Of a DNA stretch of 50,201 nucleotides, positions 46,442 through 50,201 are shown one piece after another. The stretch lies in the IMG/VR virus record IMGVR_UViG_3300025155_000005, positions 1-50,201 of that record. One strand, given 5' to 3'. Below the pieces are notes generated by a model that ran no database searches, was not told where the DNA came from, and saw nothing but the letters and a program-made list of their open reading frames with translations. Numbering within the stretch: position 1 is the first letter of the stretch; the number at the start of each line of letters is the position of its first letter. The translations under genes were made by a program, and so were the position numbers. The DNA comes from a virus.

Positions 46442-46633
46442 CTAGCTTATCAGGTCGAACACCCGTTCGTCAAGGGCACCCGCCAGGGCCGATAGAGCCG
46501 CAGGATGCGCCGCGAGCTCTTCAAGCAGACACAGGACTGTCGTCGGGAGCGGTGTGCCTAGCACGGCCCCCAGGCGGGTATAGAACCTGCGGGCCTCTGG
46601 CCTTAGATCTGTAATGAGGCATTTCGGAGCCAT
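46442..46633 (-). CDS. Small helical protein (63 aa)
   Basis: ATG 46,633 with AAGGAG upstream. It has a helix-rich sequence (ITDLRPEARRFYTRLGAVLG, then VLCLLEELAAHPAALSALAG). Unknown function. It borders the intergenic gap (46,634-46,792) that separates it from the plus-strand gene at 46,793. Confidence 0.6.
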   Translation of the reverse strand: MAPKCLITDLRPEARRFYTRLGAVLGTPLPTTVLCLLEELAAHPAALSALAGALDERVFDLIS

Positions 46634-46792
46634 CTCCCAAGTGCTCCTTTCCCGGCAGTCGCCGGCAGTAGGATTCTCTCGTTCTTATGCCGAAACTCCT
46701 ATCTACCTACCCCGATGTTGCACAATGCCGATTCGTATCAGTCTAGCCTCGGGCAGCTCGGGGTAGAGTTCTAAGCAGCCGGAGGTCAAGCG
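46634..46792. other. Divergent intergenic gap
   Basis: 159 bp between the divergent genes at 46,633 (minus) and 46,793 (plus). It is relatively AT-rich in the middle. TTGCAC occurs here with a possible GTCTAG at 17 bp on the plus strand, but the match is poor. No CTTGCAAG site lies here. Confidence 0.4.
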
Positions 46793-47281
46793 TTGGAAGC
46801 TTTCTGGAACACCCCAAACGGCACGGAGCTGCTCCAGGCGGTTCGTGGTGGCACAAGAAGTCTTGCCCAAGTCGCTCTGGATCTAGACAAGTCCGAAGAT
46901 GCGGTGCGCCGCGCGTACCGCCGGTACACCGGCGAGTGGCCGCCAGGAGAGGTCCACCCCGGAGTGCCGCGCTCATTCCTTCAGCGGTGGGAGGAAGAGA
47001 ACCCGGAGGAGGCCGCGCTAGTCCGTGGGAACGGAGTGCTCAACCAGAACGCCCTTCTCCCGCAGCTTCTCGACCACGGCGCGCTCAACGGAGCCCACCC
47101 GAGCCCGCTCCCCAGCGAGCTCCGCCTCCAGTCGCTCCTTGTCCTGCTGGAGCTGTGCGACCTCAGCTTCAAGGTCCTGGATGCGGATCTTCACGGCCTC
47201 GGCGACGATCTCCGCCGCCACGTCAGTCAGCTGCGCGAGCTTGTCGCGCGAGGTCTTGGGCCGGAGCACCCGGAGCCGTGA
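46793..47281 (+). CDS. HTH-like protein on the opposite strand (up to 162 aa)
   Basis: TTG 46,793 follows CCGGAGGTCAAGCG. Residues 1-75 look real: ELLQAVRGGTRSLAQVALDL, then DKSEDAVRRAYRRYTGEW, a helix-turn-helix-like unit of the sigma-region-4 or regulator type. From about residue 76 the frame runs antisense to the gene at 47,018-47,497 and becomes Leu-rich shadow sequence. A shorter product or a real overlap are possible. It is the only plus-strand gene in the minus arm and so a candidate switch gene. Confidence 0.5.
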   Translation: MEAFWNTPNGTELLQAVRGGTRSLAQVALDLDKSEDAVRRAYRRYTGEWPPGEVHPGVPRSFLQRWEEENPEEAALVRGNGVLNQNALLPQLLDHGALNGAHPSPLPSELRLQSLLVLLELCDLSFKVLDADLHGLGDDLRRHVSQLRELVARGLGPEHPEP

Positions 47282-47497
47282 CGCCGGCATCCCGGACTTC
47301 CCGAGGACAGCCGCCGCCCGGTAGTCCGGGTTCTTCTGGCGGTAGGCCGCATCCTTGACGTGCTTCTCGATCACCTTCGTCTTCCAGAGGTCAGAGGCAC
47401 GCGCTGCGGCCTGCGCGCGCGTCAGCTTGCCGTCAAGCACCGCGGCCAGCAGCTTCTGGCCTTCCTTGCTTGCCCACGCACCTCGGGGAACTGACAT
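47018..47497 (-). CDS. Coiled-coil DNA-binding regulator candidate (159 aa)
   Basis: ATG 47,497. Residues about 14-50 (KLLAAVLDGKLTRAQAAARA, then SDLWKTKVIEKHVKDAAYR) are helix-turn-helix-like. They share the LL.AV..G....AQ.A spacing with the plus-strand gene at 46,793. Residues about 85-150 form a long coiled coil (AEIVAEAVKIRIQDLEAEVA, then QLQQDKERLEAELAGERAR) suited to dimerisation. Its own promoter contains CTTGCAAG in the spacer, as expected for an autoregulated repressor that binds a palindrome. The link to the operator is inference. Confidence 0.6.
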   Translation of the reverse strand: MSVPRGAWASKEGQKLLAAVLDGKLTRAQAAARASDLWKTKVIEKHVKDAAYRQKNPDYRAAAVLGKSGMPASRLRVLRPKTSRDKLAQLTDVAAEIVAEAVKIRIQDLEAEVAQLQQDKERLEAELAGERARVGSVERAVVEKLREKGVLVEHSVPTD

Positions 47498-47524
47498 GGC
47501 CGGCAGACCTCCTCTCCACCGGCC

Positions 47525-47553
47525 ATCGTATTACACTTGCAAGGACTTGTCAA
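47525..47553 (-). promoter_or_regulatory. Promoter TTGACA-17-TACGAT with CTTGCAAG
   Basis: On the minus strand TTGACA (47,553-47,548), 17-bp spacer containing CTTGCAAG (47,543-47,536) and TACGAT (47,530-47,525). It is the best sigma70 match in the window. The start near 47,518 and the SD GGAGGTCTGCC lead into the gene at 47,497. Confidence 0.75.
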
Positions 47554-47566
47554 GTTCTGGAGAAGA

Positions 47567-47743
47567 TTATCCGATGCCGACCCTGATCCAGCAGAGCAGC
47601 GCCGCGAAGAGGAGCGAGAAGGCCCCGAACATGGGGACCACCCACTCTGGCCCCAGCGTCGCGCCGAGCCAGAAGGCGACGGCCGTCGACGCCGCGAAGG
47701 TCCGCACCAGGACCCATCGAGCCTCCGGCGTTATCTCTCTCAC
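47567..47743 (-). CDS. Small membrane protein (58 aa)
   Basis: GTG 47,743 overlaps the protease stop (TTGTGA). The 58 residues have two hydrophobic segments (VRTFAASTAVAFWLG; WVVPMFGAFSLLFAALLCWI). Unknown function; coupled to the membrane-anchored protease. Small double-TM proteins beside membrane proteases can be partners or regulators, but this is inference. Confidence 0.65.
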   Translation of the reverse strand: MREITPEARWVLVRTFAASTAVAFWLGATLGPEWVVPMFGAFSLLFAALLCWIRVGIG

Positions 47744-48657
47744 AATCGAACAGCCCCTACCGGGTATCCGTTCAGCGCCAGGATGACCTTGATGAGACTG
47801 ATCGGCACAGACAGCCCGATGTTACGCCCGCTGCGGAACCCCGCGAACGAGCCGTGGTGTAGTGCGACGACCTTACCGCTTTTCGCGCTCACCACCGCAC
47901 TCCCGCTGTACCCGCCGGCCGACACGATGTCGTTCGGCAGGCTCGCCCGCCACCCTGGCTCGTCGATCCACCCGTCGCCGCGGCGGAGCCACTGGCCCCT
48001 GGCAACCACGTCGCCGACCAGGTACGGGGCGCCGACCATGAAGACTGGATCACCGTCCTTCATCACGCTGTCGTCGCCCAGCGGCAGAGTCGTAATGCCC
48101 TTCAACGTGTCCTTTGCCAGAGAATCAAACGTGACAACCGCGAAGTCGAGGTCGACGTCGGCCAGCTCCACGTCAGGCTCGCTCAGGCACGACTTAGGCC
48201 ACGAGGCGTTCGTGAAGTTCGGGCAGAGCCACGTCCCGGAGTCGATGATGTACTTGAAAGCCGGGAACTTCTTGTTCGCTGCTTCGAGCGCCTTTAGGGT
48301 CCCCTTGGCGCCCATGAGTGCTACGTGGGCGTTCGTCAGGGCGTAGGCTTCTCTCTTCTCCTTATCAACAGCGAACCACCACGCCGTACCCCCTCCGATG
48401 GGGGCGCTGATGAGGACGTAGGAGCCAACGCGCCAGTTCTCGCGCCGCTGGATGCGCTTCGCCCCGATCTCATTCATCAGAGCCGCGCCGTACTTATCCC
48501 ACGCCTTCTCGTCGACCGACAACGCGAAGACGGCCTCGATGTTCAGGACGAACGTCGCGGCCTTCGCCCGCGCGACGTAGTCTGGGGACGCGCGGTAAGA
48601 CCACCCCACGAAGGTCACAACGACAAGCATGACTAGTACCGCCAGTTGACGAAGCAT
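47740..48657 (-). CDS. Membrane-anchored or secreted trypsin-like serine protease (305 aa)
   Basis: ATG 48,657 overlaps the upstream stop. Residues 4-20 (QLAVLVMLVVVTFVGWS) are a membrane segment or signal peptide. The chymotrypsin/HtrA-fold triad is visible: His111 in ALTNAHVALM, Asp171 in DVDLDFAVVTF and Ser251 in GGYSGSAVVS. Two cysteines (145 and 157) could form a disulphide outside the cytoplasm. A phage gene for an exported protease is unusual; roles in superinfection exclusion, cell-envelope remodelling or host protein cleavage are possible. No PDZ domain is present. Confidence 0.82.
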   Translation of the reverse strand: MLRQLAVLVMLVVVTFVGWSYRASPDYVARAKAATFVLNIEAVFALSVDEKAWDKYGAALMNEIGAKRIQRRENWRVGSYVLISAPIGGGTAWWFAVDKEKREAYALTNAHVALMGAKGTLKALEAANKKFPAFKYIIDSGTWLCPNFTNASWPKSCLSEPDVELADVDLDFAVVTFDSLAKDTLKGITTLPLGDDSVMKDGDPVFMVGAPYLVGDVVARGQWLRRGDGWIDEPGWRASLPNDIVSAGGYSGSAVVSAKSGKVVALHHGSFAGFRSGRNIGLSVPISLIKVILALNGYPVGAVRL

Positions 48658-48827
48658 CAGCGGGTCTCCTTGTAGGCGATGTAGGACTCCAACGCGAGCC
48701 GGATGGCTTCGCTGGGCGTGATCCCGAGCTGCCTTGCAAGTCCGTTCAGGCGTGCCTCAAGCGCCGGGCCGAGGCGGAAGACCTTTGCCCGAGCCCGAGT
48801 GCCCTCTTCAAGGGGGCGTTTGGACAT
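48657..48827 (-). CDS. Ribbon-helix-helix regulator candidate (56 aa)
   Basis: ATG 48,827 with GGAGGTGCTCC. The pattern ARAKVFRLGPALEARLNGLA, then RQLGITPSEAIRLALESYIA is that of ribbon-helix-helix (CopG/Arc-type) proteins. A short basic beta strand is followed by two helices. Such proteins bind short palindromes as dimers of dimers, so it is a second candidate for recognising CTTGCAAG. A CTTGCAAG site lies in its own gene (48,733-48,740). Its stop overlaps the protease start. Confidence 0.65.
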   Translation of the reverse strand: MSKRPLEEGTRARAKVFRLGPALEARLNGLARQLGITPSEAIRLALESYIAYKETR

Positions 48828-48987
48828 GGAGCACCTCCGTGGGATGAAACGCCCGAGACTCCACGAGCTGCCAGGTCTGGTCGACCGCGCGGATGTCCGG
48901 GTTCTTGTGGAAGACCGTGACCGCGACGACGCCGTCATGGAAGGAGAGCGCGAGCTTGAACTCGCCGTAGAAGATCTGCTGTTCCAT
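48808..48987 (-). CDS. Small beta-rich protein (59 aa)
   Basis: ATG 48,987 of TGATG. The product (MEQQIFYGEFKLALSFHDGV, then VAVTVFHKNPDIRAVDQTWQ) looks like a small beta barrel or sheet. No family. It overlaps both neighbours. A CTTGCAAG site (49,009-49,016) lies 22 bp upstream of its start. Confidence 0.6.
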   Translation of the reverse strand: MEQQIFYGEFKLALSFHDGVVAVTVFHKNPDIRAVDQTWQLVESRAFHPTEVLHVQTPP

Positions 48988-49205
48988 CACGACCCCCCCT
49001 TGAACTGCCTTGCAAGCCAGCGACAGACCTCGGAACCCAGAAACCCAACGACCACCAGCACCATGAACGGCCAGATCGTCCCTACGCCGAACCACTCCTC
49101 CGTACTCATGGGCGGAAACCCGCGGAGCCGGTCTATCAGCGCAATTCCGGCGGCCGTGAGCGCGCCCAGCACGACGTAGATCCCGATATAGGTGAAAACT
49201 GTCAC
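48987..49205 (-). CDS. Double-TM membrane protein (72 aa)
   Basis: GTG 49,205 overlaps the upstream stop (GTGA), with GGGGGTGG upstream. Two hydrophobic segments (TVFTYIGIYVVLGALTAAGI; GTIWPFMVLVVVGFLGSEV) are separated by RLRGFPPMSTEEWFG. Function unknown. It is the first of several membrane genes in this early minus-strand cluster. Confidence 0.65.
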   Translation of the reverse strand: MTVFTYIGIYVVLGALTAAGIALIDRLRGFPPMSTEEWFGVGTIWPFMVLVVVGFLGSEVCRWLARQFKGGS

Positions 49206-49630
49206 GCAACCACCCCCGATTTGGCCCATAGGGCCGGAAACAGCCGTTCCATCGACCCAGACCACCCCTTAAAGTCCGTTAGAACGTCCCACGCGAGCTC
49301 CTGGGCGCCCAAATGGGCTCCCCAAGGGTCAAATTCGAGGAAACTGAGCGCCGGGAGGCCGTGTTTCGACCGTTCGAGGTTGTACAGATGATGCAGCCGG
49401 GTCAGAGGCGCCCGTTTCTTGTGCGCCGTGAGCTCGTCAGGCTCGATCGGCACGCCGGCAGCCCTCAGAGCCTCGGTTTTCGCCCGCAGCGCGGCCCACC
49501 AGGCTCTACGGACCGTGCTTTGACTGGGCCGGACTGTTCGATGAGGGCCAAGTCGACCCTCGTGGCCGCAGTCGAGGAACATCAGAACGACCCTGCCGTG
49601 CTTTCCGCAAACCGCGCATGATTTCCGCAC
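49202..49630 (-). CDS. Zinc-binding protein of unknown function (142 aa)
   Basis: ATG 49,630. It starts CAVCGKHGRVVLMFLDCGHE, a CxxC...CxH zinc-binding set (residues 5-25). The remainder has TRLHHLYNLERSKHGLPALS and a C-terminal WDVLTDFKGWSGSMERLFPA. An HNH-type nuclease is conceivable but the DH/N-H pattern is not clear. First gene of the minus arm, behind the promoter at 49,794-49,822. Confidence 0.6.
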   Translation of the reverse strand: MRKSCAVCGKHGRVVLMFLDCGHEGRLGPHRTVRPSQSTVRRAWWAALRAKTEALRAAGVPIEPDELTAHKKRAPLTRLHHLYNLERSKHGLPALSFLEFDPWGAHLGAQELAWDVLTDFKGWSGSMERLFPALWAKSGVVA

Positions 49631-49787
49631 GACATCTCCCCCTGTGCTAACAGCTGGTGGAGGCGGGGGCCTCTCGGCCCGTCCGCACGGGAGGTGAAAT
49701 ACGGGATGCTCCCCCAGCAGGTCCCTTGTCAGGCTCTGGGTTGTCCGTTCCTTCCCCGCGCGGTCGATTCCCGCCCCCGCGACTCAT
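49631..49787 (-). promoter_or_regulatory. Long leader of the minus arm
   Basis: About 157 nt lie between the predicted start of the 49,794-49,822 promoter and the first ATG. The minus-strand leader contains GGGCCGAGAGGCCC (stem GGGCC/GGCCC with a GAGA tetraloop), consistent with a control hairpin. Confidence 0.45.
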
Positions 49788-49793
49788 GCAAGC

Positions 49794-49822
49794 ATTGTAT
49801 CACAGGCTTGCAAGCCCGGCAA
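49794..49822 (-). promoter_or_regulatory. Promoter TTGCCG-17-TACAAT with CTTGCAAG
   Basis: On the minus strand TTGCCG (49,822-49,817), spacer of 17 with CTTGCAAG (49,814-49,807) and TACAAT (49,799-49,794), with an extended TGA. It drives the minus arm away from the control region. GCAAG half-sites flank it on both sides (49,789-49,793 and 49,819-49,823). Confidence 0.7.
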
Positions 49823-49844
49823 GCCCACCACTCTACTATCTTTT

Positions 49845-50154
49845 CTGCTATCTTGAGGAATAGTATGACGTATCCGTCCGGAGGGCTGTACTGCACGGCG
49901 CGCAAGGCTTTCAGCCGATTTCCCAGCCGAGTCTGCTATTTTGCTATCCCTTTTGCGGATCAGAGCCTGTACTTAGAGAGACCTCCCTCCCCCTCCCCCC
50001 TCGCGCGCGCGCGCGATTTATACATACACTTGCACTTTACAATAGCAAAATAGCAGAAGAGAGAGAGAGAGAGGCTGGAGGTCGCCTGGGGCCTGCATTT
50101 GCGCGCGATTCCGGCTTATGTCATACTATTCGATCAAGATAGCATTGATAGCAG
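49845..50154. repeat. Second giant imperfect palindrome with TGCTAT iterons
   Basis: Left GCTATCTTGA...GAATAGTATGACGTA (49,847-49,872) is nearly the reverse complement of 50,117-50,143. CTGCTATTTTGCTAT (49,933-49,947) is the exact reverse complement of ATAGCAAAATAGCAG (50,042-50,056). Both pairs share the centre at about 49,995, and further weaker blocks (GCGCGCAA, CCAGCC) align between. TGCTAT/ATAGCA occurs at 49,846, 49,934, 49,942, 50,042, 50,050, 50,139 and 50,148. A (CG)7 tract (50,002-50,015) lies near the centre and a GA repeat (50,056-50,072) in the right arm. AT-rich islands with iterons suggest a replication origin or a protein-binding centre; not proven. Confidence 0.8.
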
Positions 50155-50201
50155 AATTGGGGCGCACCTTGGGTGGGGGGGTCCCATGGCGGGGGGTGGG
50201 G
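50155..50201. other. G-rich right end
   Basis: The last bases are G-rich (GGGTGGGGGGGTCCC, then GGCGGGGGGTGGGG). No gene, hairpin or CTTGCAAG is seen. Whether it is a true terminus or an assembly edge cannot be told. Confidence 0.4.

Larger units (their letters stand above)
527..49814. repeat. CTTGCAAG dispersed palindrome (19 sites)
   Basis: Perfect CTTGCAAG starts at 527, 2345, 5097, 9328, 10149, 13198, 14589, 17058, 19140, 20468, 28045, 28406, 38240, 41016, 43982, 47536, 48733, 49009 and 49807. A rough base-composition estimate predicts about one or fewer in 50 kb. Eight sites overlap or lie between -35 and -10 boxes: 2345, 9328, 13198, 14589 and 17058 on plus, and 43982, 47536 and 49807 on minus. 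Several are followed closely by TGATACAAT-like extended -10 boxes. Others are inside genes. The best reading is a phage-wide operator, comparable in concept to the dispersed stoperators of mycobacteriophage L5, but symmetric. The regulator is not identified. Confidence 0.8.

Noticed and set aside
49845-50154. Protelomerase-type telomere site
   Set aside because: The palindrome is long and imperfect and no protelomerase gene is recognisable.
1-50201. CRISPR array, integrase, transposon or insertion sequence
   Set aside because: No regularly spaced direct repeats, no recombinase motif and no terminal inverted repeats with a transposase were seen; the zinc ribbon at 19,621 resembles a transposase ribbon only.

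Overview
The window reads as an essentially complete genome of a short-tailed, tailed-phage-type virus (podovirus-like) with a GC-rich genome. It has a large terminase, portal, scaffold, major capsid protein, tail adaptor and nozzle-like proteins and two very large putative ejection proteins. No tape-measure, tail tube or tail sheath gene is recognisable. There is also no integrase, no single-subunit RNA polymerase and no tRNA, so transcription must rely on host RNA polymerase. Shine-Dalgarno (SD) sequences of the GGAGG type and sigma70-like promoters point to a bacterial host, but the host phylum cannot be read from the sequence. Whether the molecule is circular, permuted or has fixed ends is not visible.

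Layout. Positions 732-20,988 are all plus-strand: about a dozen small, strongly SD-led early genes (0.9-5.3 kb), a four-gene phosphotransfer cassette (5.37-9.32 kb), small zinc-ribbon proteins (9.4-10.6 kb), then a replication and nucleotide module (10.6-21.0 kb). That module contains a primase-helicase, an SNF2-like helicase, a uracil-DNA-glycosylase/DNA polymerase I fusion, a Cas4-like nuclease, a RecA-like ATPase, a DUF669-like protein, a VRR-NUC nuclease, an RNase H-like nuclease and two nucleotide-metabolism-like genes. A terminator at about 21.01 kb separates this arm from the convergent minus-strand arm. Read from 49.6 kb down to 21.1 kb, the minus arm holds small membrane and regulatory genes with a secreted trypsin-like protease, packaging genes, a GroES-like co-chaperonin, portal, scaffold, capsid, a run of small virion proteins, tail genes, ejection proteins, and finally endolysin and holin. 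One plus-strand gene (46,793) lies inside the minus arm. If the molecule is circular, 49,631-731 forms one gene-free divergent control region.

The most unusual features are regulatory and structural. (1) The 8-bp palindrome CTTGCAAG occurs 19 times; in at least eight places it overlaps or lies between -35 and -10 boxes, which looks like a genome-wide operator network. (2) Two very large imperfect palindromes (231-679 and 49,845-50,154) fill the gene-free control region. (3) A compact three-way-junction RNA candidate (46,294-46,355) has a loop complementary to the SD of the next gene. (4) An 86-nt structured RNA candidate (13,221-13,306) begins where an operator-bearing promoter should start transcription. 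(5) A phosphotransfer cassette encodes a phosphohistidine swivel protein, a separate dikinase ATP-binding protein, a Cys-rich acidic protein and a PTP-like phosphatase, with overlapping start and stop codons. It has the parts of a dikinase without its substrate domain, next to a possible opposing phosphatase. (6) A virion protein has eight 18- or 20-residue AVG repeats, a glycine run and a cationic tail.
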